From NCBI RefSeq assembly GCF_005503625.1, contig NZ_SCMX01000015.1, positions 1-64,000 on the forward strand: a stretch of 64,000 nt of DNA, given 5' to 3'. A program made the translations under genes and the position numbers. Every line of letters begins with the position of its first letter. Positions within the stretch are counted from its first letter, which is position 1. The notes below the pieces were generated by a model. It was not told the DNA's origin, did no database searches, and worked only from the letters and a program-made list of their open reading frames with translations. This DNA is from Cupriavidus sp. 2SB. Lineage in GTDB: Bacteria; Pseudomonadota; Gammaproteobacteria; Burkholderiales; Burkholderiaceae. Positions 54,361-61,518 of the stretch are shown here, in pieces.

Positions 54361-55796
54361 TTGTACCCCTTTCGTTTCATGGCCTCGAGGAGCAGGTCCT
54401 GCACCTCGCGCTTGGTTTCGATCCGCGCCATGACCAATTCGTCGATGGTGTCGCGGGCAATCAGGTAGTGGATGAACACCGGCCGGTCGTACCCGGCCTG
54501 CATCTGGCGCGTCGGGCCGATCCGCTCGATGATCTGCAGGTGCTCCTCGAGGTTCCAGTTCAGGCTGAAAAACACCAGGATGTTGCCGCCGTCCTGCAGG
54601 CTCAGGCCGTGGCCGGCGCTGGCAGGGTGGGCAAACAGCACGGGGATCTTGCCAGCGTTCCAGTCGCGGATCGTCTGCGGGTCCTTGTCCAGGTGGCGCC
54701 CCTTGGGGAACGCCTTCTGCAGCCGCGCCAGATCCGACCGGAAGTGGTAGGCCACCAGCACCGGCATGCCGGCCGCTTCCTCGATCACGGACTCGAGCGC
54801 CTGCAGCTTGGCGTCGTGGACGTCGACCCACTGCTCGGCGTCCTCGCCCACGTAGGCCGCGCCGTTGGCCAGCTGCAGGCACTTCATCGTCTTGGCCGCC
54901 GCGTTGAACGCCTCGACCTCGTGCTCGCCGATCTGCATGAACATCTTCCGTTCCATGTCCTGGTAGAGCCCGCGCGCCTTGGTGGGCAGGTCTACCCGGA
55001 TCGGGTTCTTGATGGGCTCGCGCAGGTCGAACCAGTCGCGCGCGTCCAGCGACATGCACAGGTCCTGCATGCGGCTCTCGATCTCGGCCTGGGCGTGGTC
55101 GTACGGCTCGATGCCATACCCCTTATCCTTGCTCCTGAACCACCGCTGGCTGAACGCCTTGAACGTCCGGCCAAGCCGCGCGCCCTGGTCGAGAAACCAC
55201 GCCTGGCCCCACAGGTCCTGCAGCCCGTTGGGCGAGGGGGTGCCCGTCAGTTCGATAAAGCGATGGGCGTGGGTGAACGCCACGCGGGCCAGCACGCGGG
55301 ACCGCTGGGCGCCAGCCCCGCGCACGAACTCCGTGCCCGTCTTGCTGGTCTGCTGGCTACCGCGCCAGCCCTTGAGCTTGGTGGACTCGTCGCTCACGAT
55401 CCGGCGGAACGGCCACGGCATGCGTTCGCGCTTGAGCGTTTCCTCGAGCCAGGGCAGGTTCTCGTAGTTGATCGTGAAGATGCTGGCCGACTGCAGGTAG
55501 GCGCGGGCCAGCGCCCGGGCGCGTGCCTTGGCGTCGCCGATGATGGGCACCACGTCGACGTTGCGCAGGTGCGCCCACTTCCTCGCCTCGTCCGGCCAAG
55601 TGGACTGGGCCACGCGCAGCGGCGCGCAGACCAACGTCGGGCCGGGCTCGACGAGCTCGAGGATATCCAGGGCGTTGAGCGTGGACACCGTCTTGCCCAT
55701 GCCCATGCCCGCCCAGACGCCGCAACGCTGCGTATCGAGAATGTGATTCTCGATCAGCTTACCGTAGGGGCGGGCGGTGAAGTGCTGGCGGGTCAT
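54357..55796 (-). CDS. SNF2/DEAD-type phage helicase
   Basis: A 479-residue superfamily 2 ATPase. Walker A is GMGMGKT (30-36), motif II is a DES form (SDESTKLKG, Asp136-Glu137-Ser138), FIELTGTPSPNGLQDLWGQAW follows, and the C-terminal lobe has AHPASAGHGLSLQDGGNILVFFSLNWNLEEHLQIIERIGPTRQ with the motif VI arginine region. This matches the short SNF2-related helicases carried in phage replication modules, usually next to a VRR-NUC nuclease and a family A polymerase, as here. I chose ATG 55796 (MTRQHFTARPYGKLIENHIL); it overlaps the upstream gene's stop by ATGA. Confidence 0.88.
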   Translation of the reverse strand: MTRQHFTARPYGKLIENHILDTQRCGVWAGMGMGKTVSTLNALDILELVEPGPTLVCAPLRVAQSTWPDEARKWAHLRNVDVVPIIGDAKARARALARAYLQSASIFTINYENLPWLEETLKRERMPWPFRRIVSDESTKLKGWRGSQQTSKTGTEFVRGAGAQRSRVLARVAFTHAHRFIELTGTPSPNGLQDLWGQAWFLDQGARLGRTFKAFSQRWFRSKDKGYGIEPYDHAQAEIESRMQDLCMSLDARDWFDLREPIKNPIRVDLPTKARGLYQDMERKMFMQIGEHEVEAFNAAAKTMKCLQLANGAAYVGEDAEQWVDVHDAKLQALESVIEEAAGMPVLVAYHFRSDLARLQKAFPKGRHLDKDPQTIRDWNAGKIPVLFAHPASAGHGLSLQDGGNILVFFSLNWNLEEHLQIIERIGPTRQMQAGYDRPVFIHYLIARDTIDELVMARIETKREVQDLLLEAMKRKGYK

Positions 55797-56110
55797 TGGT
55801 GCGCGATCCTGTCCAGCAGCGCCTCGGTTTCCCGTTGCGCCTCGATCTCGATGGAGGCATCCACCAGATCGATATCGTCGGGCGCAGCTGTGCGGAAGAC
55901 CGTGACGCCGAGGGAGCGCTCGAGGTGTTCGTTCAGGTAATGCCACGCGGCGATAGTGATGTCGGTGTGGTATTTCTGGAACGCGTCCTCGCCCGGGGCG
56001 AGCGGGCGGCCGCGCAGGTCGAATGCCCAGCCCGTGATCGTGACGTGATCCGCATCCGCAAACACGAACGACCCCGGCTTGGCGACGAAGACAGGCGGGT
56101 ATTCGTGCAT
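55793..56110 (-). CDS. Hypothetical phage protein (105 residues)
   Basis: Not recognised. Begins MHEYPPVFVAKPGSFVFADADHVTITGWAFDLRGRP and ends with an acidic helical segment (DLVDASIEIEAQRETEALLDRIAHQ). No membrane segments or cysteine motifs. The ATG at 56110 overlaps the stop of the zinc-knuckle gene by one base and its own stop overlaps the helicase start by ATGA, so it is tightly coupled on both sides. A start 12 codons upstream is possible but would run into the zinc-knuckle gene. Confidence 0.7.
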   Translation of the reverse strand: MHEYPPVFVAKPGSFVFADADHVTITGWAFDLRGRPLAPGEDAFQKYHTDITIAAWHYLNEHLERSLGVTVFRTAAPDDIDLVDASIEIEAQRETEALLDRIAHQ

Positions 56111-56202
56111 CACCCGCGCCCCGCCAGACGAACGCCCCACGGGCAATGCGAGGCGCGATGGTTCGCGCCGCCACAGATGGTGCAGTAGAGGGGATGGTTC
56201 AT
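56110..56202 (-). CDS. 30-residue CCHC zinc-knuckle miniprotein
   Basis: A very short frame, ATG at 56202 to TGA at 56110-56112. The centre, CTICGGANHRASHC, fits C-x2-C-x4-H-x4-C exactly, the zinc-knuckle pattern of retroviral nucleocapsid and other nucleic-acid-binding proteins. The stop shares one base with the next gene's ATG (TGATG), and the frame starts 4 bp inside the end of the upstream membrane protein gene, so it fits the operon's coupled layout. Likely binds single-stranded nucleic acid. Such genes are usually missed by gene finders. Confidence 0.65.
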   Translation of the reverse strand: MNHPLYCTICGGANHRASHCPWGVRLAGRG

Positions 56203-56315
56203 CGCTGGTCCTCCTCGTCGATGATCCGTTCGAATCGTTTCTGTGCGGCGACCGCCCCGACCACGATGGCGGCCAGGCCGAGCAGGAACGCCACGGCGAA
56301 CAGGGCTTGGGTCAC
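56199..56315 (-). CDS. 38-residue single-span membrane protein
   Basis: The frame starts at a GTG (56315), with AGGAG seven bases upstream, and codes for TQALFAVAFLLGLAAIVVGAVA, a clear membrane span. A charged tail (QKRFERIIDEEDQR) follows. It overlaps the VRR-NUC stop and ends 4 bases into the zinc-knuckle gene. Unknown role; small phage membrane proteins of this kind can act in exclusion or membrane attachment. The longer open frame upstream is VRR-NUC shadow. Confidence 0.65.
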   Translation of the reverse strand: MTQALFAVAFLLGLAAIVVGAVAAQKRFERIIDEEDQR

Positions 56316-56590
56316 GGTTGTGCTCCTGCGATGAAAGTCTCGACACCCTCGATGCTGTCGAGGACGAGAACGGGGAAGCCCAGCGCCCACAGGCGGGCGT
56401 GCTCCCGCGCCTGGGCTTCCGTGGGGGTCTGGCCGGTGGCCTTGCACTCGATAAACGTGGTGCGACCACCGGGCAGCAGCACGAGTCGATCGGGCACCGA
56501 CCGGCGCTGCGGGCTGGTGAACTTGTAGGCCGTGCCGCCAATTTCCTTCACGCGCTTGACCAGATGGGCCTCGATCTTCGACTCGAGCAT
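56312..56590 (-). CDS. VRR-NUC domain nuclease
   Basis: A 92-residue stand-alone VRR-NUC protein of the PD-(D/E)xK nuclease fold. The catalytic residues are Asp34 (SVPDRLVLLPGG), Glu48 and Lys50 (FIECKATG), and TPTEAQAREHARLWALGFPVLVL finishes the domain. Phage versions are proposed Holliday-junction or structure-specific nucleases that work with the SNF2 helicase encoded nearby. AAGGAG precedes the ATG at 56590. It is the second gene of the unit that starts at the 56900 promoter. Confidence 0.9.
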   Translation of the reverse strand: MLESKIEAHLVKRVKEIGGTAYKFTSPQRRSVPDRLVLLPGGRTTFIECKATGQTPTEAQAREHARLWALGFPVLVLDSIEGVETFIAGAQP

Positions 56591-56600
56591 GGCCGGCTCC

Positions 56601-56855
56601 TTAGCGGTGACGGCGCAGGGCGCGCTGCTGGCGGCGCACGGCGTCAAACGCCTTGCGCGCGCCGGTGGTGCCTTCGGCTTCGGTGGCGCGCGCCGCGAGG
56701 GCGCAGACCAGCTTGACCGCCTGTTCTGCCCGCGCTGCCTCGGGCAACTTCTGGATGTCCGCCGCGGCGGCCACAACGCAATGCAAGTCTTCGACCTGAT
56801 CCACTGCCTTTCCCAGCGTGCTGAGTACGTCAGCTGACAACCCCTCGATATTCAT
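56601..56855 (-). CDS. Hypothetical phage protein (84 residues)
   Basis: Not recognised. A helical protein starting MNIEGLSADVLSTLGKAVDQVEDLHCVVAAAADIQKLPEAARAEQAVK, with an Arg-rich end (RQQRALRRHR). The ATG at 56855 is backed by AAAGGAGGT eight bases upstream, the strongest ribosome site in the element. It is the first gene after the promoter near 56900, so it should be among the most highly made proteins of this unit. An in-frame extension of 36 codons would run through the promoter and is not used. Confidence 0.75.
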   Translation of the reverse strand: MNIEGLSADVLSTLGKAVDQVEDLHCVVAAAADIQKLPEAARAEQAVKLVCALAARATEAEGTTGARKAFDAVRRQQRALRRHR

Positions 56856-56884
56856 TTCCCTGTACCTCCTTTGGTGTGCGAGTG

Positions 56885-56914
56885 ACTTTAGCAAAAGCGC
56901 AAATGTGGCGTCAA
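56885..56914 (-). promoter_or_regulatory. Minus-strand promoter with an operator-like motif at the -10
   Basis: Reading the minus strand, TTGACG (56914-56909) and TAAAGT (56890-56885) are 18 bp apart, about 30 bp before the first gene's ribosome site. TTTGCTAAA (56895-56887) overlaps the -10. The same 9-mer recurs, in the other orientation, at 63969-63977. A phage repressor could bind there. Confidence 0.6.
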
Positions 56915-57146
56915 CAGGTATTAGCATTTCTATCTTTTTGCCGTCCCTCGACAAATGACGCATTGCACACTATATGACCTCACATCACATCGTATGCGAC
57001 GCTTTGATTACGTATTACGGAAATCAAAGCGCACAAAGCCGCTATAAAGCGATTGCTACAACACGAACCAGCGCCAGCCATCCATTTTGAGTGCACTCAA
57101 TGAGTGGTTAGCAACGATATCTTCGATGTGTTTAGCAACCACTGTT

Positions 57147-57197
57147 CCGATATCGGACCCAGTCAATCCGATATCGGGCTATTCCTTCCGATATCGG
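57147..57197. promoter_or_regulatory. Three helically phased CCGATATCGG palindromes
   Basis: Exact copies at 57147-57156, 57168-57177 and 57188-57197, spaced 21 and 20 bp, so all face the same side of the helix. The polymerase stop codon (57179-57181) lies between sites 2 and 3, and site 3 is inside its last codons. Next to them, TTAGCAAC repeats at 57108-57115 and 57132-57139 lie between arms AGTGGTT (57103-57109) and AACCACT (57137-57143). The remaining 323-bp gap holds only the promoter described above. Likely a binding array for a dimeric regulator or a partition/replication protein. Confidence 0.75.
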
Positions 57198-59368
57198 TAC
57201 GATTCAAAGCCGGCCGCCGCCAGCGGCAGGCCCTGCGCCCACACGGGGTTGGTGCTCATGAGCTGCGCCAGGTGCTCGGCGTTGTATTCCGGCGAGTCCG
57301 GCGCCTCGGTAATGTCTTCGTCGTGGACGGTCAGCACGATTTCGTACCCCGACCGCTCGATGGTGGGCATGCTCGAGCCCAGCACGTCGCGCGACGCGGC
57401 CTGGGTCACGTTCTCGACCAGCTTCCCGCCGTAGGACTTGATCCGGCTCCACTTCCGGCTGTACTGGTTGACGCCCATGTACGAGAACTGGCCCTTGTCG
57501 TCGACCTGCGGCGCCGGGTAGCACAGATATCGGCCGGACGGTAGGCGGATGCGCAACCACGCACCGTCGCGGCGCACCTTGAGACGCCGGCAGGTGAAGG
57601 TCTTTCCCGGGTACCGGGTCGCGTCGACCACTGCCGTGCCGAGGTCTTTCCAGAATCCGGCGACCTCAGGGTGGGCGTAGCGCCAGCTGCGCTTGAACGA
57701 CTCGCACACCAGCCAGGCGCGTTCGGACAGGCCGAACGTGCTACGACGCTTCTTGAGCGTCCACTCGTACATGCCCCGGGCCTCGTCCATGATCTCGGCC
57801 GGAATCGAGTCGAACGCCTTCTCGGCCATCTCCTCGAGGTCGATGTTGTACGCCGCGGCGAACGTCAGGAACGCCCCGACACCACCCTCGTAGCCGAGCG
57901 CCAGTTCCATCACCTTGCCGATCTGGCGCATGAACTTGTCGACATCCTCGGGCGCCACGCCGAACGCTTTGGCGTAGGCCAGCACATAGAGGTCGTGTCC
58001 CTTGCGGATCTCCTTGCCCTTGGCGTCGGTACCGATGATGGTGTCGTAGTCGCGGAACGCCTGCAGCTTCCACTCCTCGCCGGCCAGCCAGGCCAGCATG
58101 CGGCCCTCGATGTTCGACAAGTCGGCCACCACCAGCTTCTTGCCGGGCGGGGCCACGATGCACCCCCGGATGGCCGCGCTGGTCAGTTCCATCACGTTGT
58201 CCGCGATCAGGTCGGCCACGCCCAGTTTGAGCGCGTCGATACCCTGGTCGATCGCTTCCTGTAGTGCCTCGTCGCGCAGAGAGCCGATAGCGGGGCGGGG
58301 CAGGTTCTGCGGCTGGAACAGCCGGCCGGCCCAGCGCCCGGTGCGCGCGGCGCCGCAAAACTGCAGCGTGCCACGCAGCCGGCCGTCGCTGCTGGCGCCG
58401 CGCAGCAGGGTCTTGTACTTGCTGGTGCTGGTGGTGCTGGCCTGCAGGCGGATCGCCAGCAGTTCGCGCAGCGCCCACGGCAGGTTGGCGTCGTCGACAC
58501 GCCGCTCGAGCGTGGACTTCTGCATGTCGGGCAGGTCGACGCCGAACTCGGCCAGCAGGTAGGCCAGCAGCTTGTCGCGCTTGCGGGCCGATTCGACCTC
58601 GCCGTCGGTCAGCTGCTGCGTCCGGTGGGCGAGATCCACCTGGGCGCGGTCCACCGCCGCCACCGCGGCCTCGGCGAGATCCAGGTCCATGGCCACGCCG
58701 CGCATGTTGATGGTCTGGTCCAGGTGCCACAGCGTCAGCTCGTCGCCCGCGTAGTTCCACATGGGCATCTTCTTGGACGCGGCACGCATCGACGTGATGT
58801 CCTTGCCGGCGTAGACGATGAACTCGTGCCACTCGGCCGGGTGCGTCTCCCGCGTGGCGCGGCCGCGTTTCAGGTTCTTGGCCGGCGGCTTGCAGAACAG
58901 CTGGATGAGTTCCTTGCCGCGCTTGTCCTTGGCGTCGGCCGCATCCACGGTCATCACTTCGCACAGCGCTGCCAGCGAGCCGGGCAGGGAATGGCAGTAC
59001 GCCTGCACCATGGTGTCGCGGCGGCGGTTCTGCGGGACCATGCGCGCGAGCCAGGGCAGGGCGTGCGACGTCACCACCCAGTCGAACATGCCGGTGTTGT
59101 GGCCCCACCAGTGCACGTCCGGGTCGTCCGCTGCCTCGAGCACGGCCAGCGGCACGGCTTCGGGTTCCAGCGTCTCGACCAGCTCGGCGTCGTCGCCTAC
59201 CAGGCGCCACACCTCGTTGGCCGTGCGGTCCCACACGAACACGTCACCATCCTCGAGCGCGTACGCGAACAGCATCACCTCGGCCGACTCGGCGTAGATG
59301 TGCGTGCCGTGTTTGAGCGGTACCGGGCTGTAGGTTTCCTTGTCCCACCAGAAACGAGGGTTGGTCAC
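57179..59368 (-). CDS. Phage DNA polymerase, family A
   Basis: A 729-residue polymerase I-type enzyme. The N-terminal domain looks like a 3'-5' exonuclease remnant or variant (WWDKETYSPVPLKHG with D-x-E, and WWGHNTGMFDW). The polymerase motifs are clear: motif A DLSNIEGR beginning at Asp416, motif B around KVMELALGYEGGVGAF, and motif C VHDEDI with His682-Asp683-Glu684. The start is a GTG at 59368, with GGAG before it, overlapping the DUF1643 stop (GTGA). The longer frame upstream is a shadow. It would copy the element's DNA; no primase gene is seen in the window. Confidence 0.92.
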   Translation of the reverse strand: MTNPRFWWDKETYSPVPLKHGTHIYAESAEVMLFAYALEDGDVFVWDRTANEVWRLVGDDAELVETLEPEAVPLAVLEAADDPDVHWWGHNTGMFDWVVTSHALPWLARMVPQNRRRDTMVQAYCHSLPGSLAALCEVMTVDAADAKDKRGKELIQLFCKPPAKNLKRGRATRETHPAEWHEFIVYAGKDITSMRAASKKMPMWNYAGDELTLWHLDQTINMRGVAMDLDLAEAAVAAVDRAQVDLAHRTQQLTDGEVESARKRDKLLAYLLAEFGVDLPDMQKSTLERRVDDANLPWALRELLAIRLQASTTSTSKYKTLLRGASSDGRLRGTLQFCGAARTGRWAGRLFQPQNLPRPAIGSLRDEALQEAIDQGIDALKLGVADLIADNVMELTSAAIRGCIVAPPGKKLVVADLSNIEGRMLAWLAGEEWKLQAFRDYDTIIGTDAKGKEIRKGHDLYVLAYAKAFGVAPEDVDKFMRQIGKVMELALGYEGGVGAFLTFAAAYNIDLEEMAEKAFDSIPAEIMDEARGMYEWTLKKRRSTFGLSERAWLVCESFKRSWRYAHPEVAGFWKDLGTAVVDATRYPGKTFTCRRLKVRRDGAWLRIRLPSGRYLCYPAPQVDDKGQFSYMGVNQYSRKWSRIKSYGGKLVENVTQAASRDVLGSSMPTIERSGYEIVLTVHDEDITEAPDSPEYNAEHLAQLMSTNPVWAQGLPLAAAGFESYRYRKE

Positions 59369-59874
59369 CAGGTCATCTCCACAGGGTCGCAAGAATAGGG
59401 GAGCATCAGCGGGTGCGCTGGTTCGCCACCGGCGTTGATGCGCAATGCTTGGCAAAACGCGGTGGCCTGAAAGCGCAGGAGGTCGAGCACGTCGGCGGCG
59501 CGAGGGGACCGGCGAGCGTTGGCGCCCCACGCGCAGATCACACTGCTGTTGGATTCGCTGGCGGTACGAGCAGCGGACAGGATGGTGGCGTCGTTGAGGG
59601 GTCCGATCGGGTCCTCGACGCGGGCCAGTTCCCGCGGATCGGTGGCACGCCAAGCGAACAAGTTCACCACGTCAATGCCGCCATATCCCAATCGCTTGGC
59701 GAAGCCGATGCACTTCCGAATGGTCGGATCGTCGGCGGCCGCATCTGCGGTGCTCGGGTTGAGCATCACCCAGCAGAGCGCGGGCTTTTCGTAGTCCCAG
59801 CGGCGCCACAACCGATAGCGGTACCGCTGGCAGTCGGACAGGATCGCGCCGCTGCCGTCGTCGAAATGGATCAT
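59365..59874 (-). CDS. DUF1643 protein
   Basis: A 169-residue protein of the DUF1643 family, seen in phages and mobile elements, function unknown. Motifs: YRYRLWRRWDYEKPALCWVMLNPSTADAAADDPTIRKCIGFAKRLGYGGIDVVNLFAWRATDP. The start at 59874 (MIHFDDGSGA) overlaps the HNH stop by ATGA, and its own stop overlaps the polymerase GTG. Its frame happens to stay open upstream through the HNH gene, but the sequence there is shadow-like. Confidence 0.85.
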   Translation of the reverse strand: MIHFDDGSGAILSDCQRYRYRLWRRWDYEKPALCWVMLNPSTADAAADDPTIRKCIGFAKRLGYGGIDVVNLFAWRATDPRELARVEDPIGPLNDATILSAARTASESNSSVICAWGANARRSPRAADVLDLLRFQATAFCQALRINAGGEPAHPLMLPYSCDPVEMTW

Positions 59875-60239
59875 GGTTCTTTCCTGAACGGGGTGAAGTG
59901 ACGACCTTCCTTGACGCACTGGCGCACGTTGGATTTCTGCGTGCCGCCGGCGAGGTGCGCGGGGTTCACGCACACGGGGTTGTTGCAAAGATGCTTTGCG
60001 ACCGATCTGGACGACAGGCGGCGCTGCTTGAACTCGATCAGCGAAATGCGGTGGGCGAGGGCGTTGCGGACCTTGCCCTTGCGGGGGCCGCTTTTCCAGC
60101 GCAGGCTGATCACCGGGTAGCCGGAGGAGTTGCGCTTGCCCATCCAGAGCCAGCACGGCGTGTCTTCGTAGAACGAGTCCACCGCCATCACGCTGTTGGC
60201 GACGATGCGGTGGCACAGATCGGGGTATTTGAAGGGCAT
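59871..60239 (-). CDS. HNH endonuclease
   Basis: A 122-residue HNH_3-type nuclease with ββα-metal and zinc features: CWLWMGKRNSSGYPVI at the start, HRISLIEF, then HLCNNPVCVNPAHLAGGTQKSNV, where the cysteines and histidines build the site. It could be a free-standing homing nuclease next to the polymerase gene or a phage DNA-processing enzyme. It is preceded by a 345-bp region without a clear gene and only a weak ribosome site, and followed by an ATGA overlap. Confidence 0.88.
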   Translation of the reverse strand: MPFKYPDLCHRIVANSVMAVDSFYEDTPCWLWMGKRNSSGYPVISLRWKSGPRKGKVRNALAHRISLIEFKQRRLSSRSVAKHLCNNPVCVNPAHLAGGTQKSNVRQCVKEGRHFTPFRKEP

Positions 60240-60584
60240 GACAGTGCGCTCGGTGAAAGGCCAATTGCCGGGATTCCCGTGTCTTGAAGTCGCCGACGTC
60301 CCACGGTTTGTGCATGCACCAGGTGTGATTCACCTGCGAGGGCACCACGGTGCTAGCAATCCCGGCCGTATTTCCGCGCGGCCAATCGCAGATGGAAGAC
60401 GGACGTCCCCTCTTTTGGGTGGGGGTGGGCGCTATCAGGGAGGCTATGGGATCTAGTTACTGCACTGCGCCTAGCTTGCGGCAGGCGTCTGACGTGGCTC
60501 GCTATCTCGATACTGGCCTGTGACGGGAGCGACCACCCCCACCAAAAAGGCCCGGCGCCTTGGCGCCGAGCAAACGGGGGTCAT
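60240..60584 (-). other. Gap upstream of HNH gene with an open, start-less coding-like frame
   Basis: No complete gene is seen. On the minus strand a frame is open from about 60455 and translates to a stretch containing ICDWPRGNTAG and IASTVVPSQVNHTWCMHKP, with mostly G/C third bases and a non-shadow amino acid mix. It has no ATG before Met in the last motif and no stop before the HNH gene. It may be the rest of a gene cut by HNH insertion, or chance. A CAGGTG/CACCTG hairpin lies near 60319-60335. The terminator of the next gene fills the right end. Confidence 0.4.
60543..60570 (-). terminator. Terminator after the DUF2815 gene
   Basis: On the minus strand CGGCGCC (60568-60562) pairs with GGCGCCG (60559-60553), followed by a CCTTTTT run. 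It ends the DUF2800-DUF2815 unit, so the HNH-polymerase unit needs its own start or readthrough. Confidence 0.8.
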
Positions 60585-61148
60585 TCAGGCGAAGTCCTCG
60601 GCTTCCTCGACGCCGGTGCCCAGGTCTTCGAACTCGCTGCCGTCGCTGCGGCTGGCGCCGCCGAAGCTGTCACCGTCGCGGAAGAACTGCACGCCGATCA
60701 GGCCCGAGCGGATGCCGGTGTTCTGGCCGTCCTGGGCGTAGATGTCGACGCTGGCATTGACGTAGCAGCCGGCGTACGGCTTGCCGCTGCCCTCGGCCAG
60801 CGGGGCCTTGTTGCTGTCGAGCACGAGCACCGGGCCGTCGGCGTCCTTGCGGTGGCTGGCCAGGTACATCATTCCCGGGAAGCCGTCATAGTCGGCCTTC
60901 GTGTTGCCGTCCATGTACGCGCACTTGTTGCTGTTGCCGCGCACACCGGCCAGCACCGAGGCGGCCTTCTTGCCGAACTTGTCGGCGGCCACCTTCTCGA
61001 TCGCGGCCTCGATCAGCTTGTGGTTTTCGCTGCCCGGCTCGACGAGGAACGTGGCGCTGCGACGGAACGGGCCAGCGCCCTGGTATTGCTTGGGGGTCCA
61101 CAGGGCGTCGATGAAGGCGATGCGGACGTTCTTGAGGATGACTTTCAT
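60585..61148 (-). CDS. DUF2815 protein, probable ssDNA-binding protein
   Basis: A 187-residue protein of DUF2815, known from phage replication modules and proposed as a divergent single-stranded DNA-binding protein. Begins MKVILKNVRIAFIDALWTPKQY; KLIEAAIEKVAADKFGKKA and KPYAGCYVNASVDIYAQDG are typical. The C-terminus is acidic (SEFEDLGTGVEEAEDFA), like the partner-binding tail of SSBs that recruits other replication proteins. The start overlaps the 64-residue gene's stop by ATGA. It likely coats template for the family A polymerase. Confidence 0.87.
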   Translation of the reverse strand: MKVILKNVRIAFIDALWTPKQYQGAGPFRRSATFLVEPGSENHKLIEAAIEKVAADKFGKKAASVLAGVRGNSNKCAYMDGNTKADYDGFPGMMYLASHRKDADGPVLVLDSNKAPLAEGSGKPYAGCYVNASVDIYAQDGQNTGIRSGLIGVQFFRDGDSFGGASRSDGSEFEDLGTGVEEAEDFA

Positions 61149-61339
61149 TGCTGTTGCTCCTGACGGAAATATTCGGGGTACTGCGTTTTCACGCGCTTGA
61201 TCGCGGCATCGATCGCCACCTGTCGGGCGAACGAATCCTTGGGGTGAGACTTCGCAGCCGCCGCGAGCGCTGCGCTGGCCTCCGCTGGCAGGGTCGTAAG
61301 AGCGATGACCTTGCGCGGCTCGACGACGGCTGATTTCAC
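61145..61339 (-). CDS. Hypothetical phage protein (64 residues)
   Basis: Not recognised. Small, Ala/Lys-rich: MKSAVVEPRKVIALTTLPAE, KSHPKDSFARQVAIDAAIKR and a Gln-rich end. It starts 1 base inside the upstream membrane gene's stop region (ATGA overlap at 61336-61339) and ends overlapping the DUF2815 ATG. Probably a cytoplasmic accessory protein of the replication block. Confidence 0.65.
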   Translation of the reverse strand: MKSAVVEPRKVIALTTLPAEASAALAAAAKSHPKDSFARQVAIDAAIKRVKTQYPEYFRQEQQQ

Positions 61340-61518
61340 GGTTTCTCCTTGAGGGCGGCGCCGAGGCCGACGCCCAGTACGGCGGGCACGGTCACCAAGG
61401 CGAGGATGGCGACGGGCATCCAGCCCGGCTTGCCGTCGGCGTTGGAAACCGCCAGGGCAAGCGCGAACCAGAAGCCGCTGTTGACGGCGATGAGTGCCGC
61501 ATAGACGATGGCTTTCAC
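61336..61518 (-). CDS. 60-residue membrane protein with two spans
   Basis: GTG start at 61518, overlapping the DUF2800 stop (GTGA). The protein has two hydrophobic segments, IVYAALIAVNSGFWFALALAV and PVAILALVTVPAVLGVGLGAA, with short loops. The much longer open frame over it is a DUF2800 shadow. Function unknown. Along with the 38-residue gene, it is the second small membrane protein inside this replication block. Confidence 0.65.
   Translation of the reverse strand: MKAIVYAALIAVNSGFWFALALAVSNADGKPGWMPVAILALVTVPAVLGVGLGAALKEKP

Noticed and set aside
54361..55059. Upstream extension of the DUF3310 frame
   Set aside because: Overlaps the helicase in another frame, Arg/Pro/Gly-rich, and the ATGA overlap at 54357-54360 gives a natural start.
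57147..57197. Palindromes as a terminator for the polymerase gene
   Set aside because: Three separate 10-bp palindromes with no T-run; spacing fits protein binding, not an RNA hairpin.
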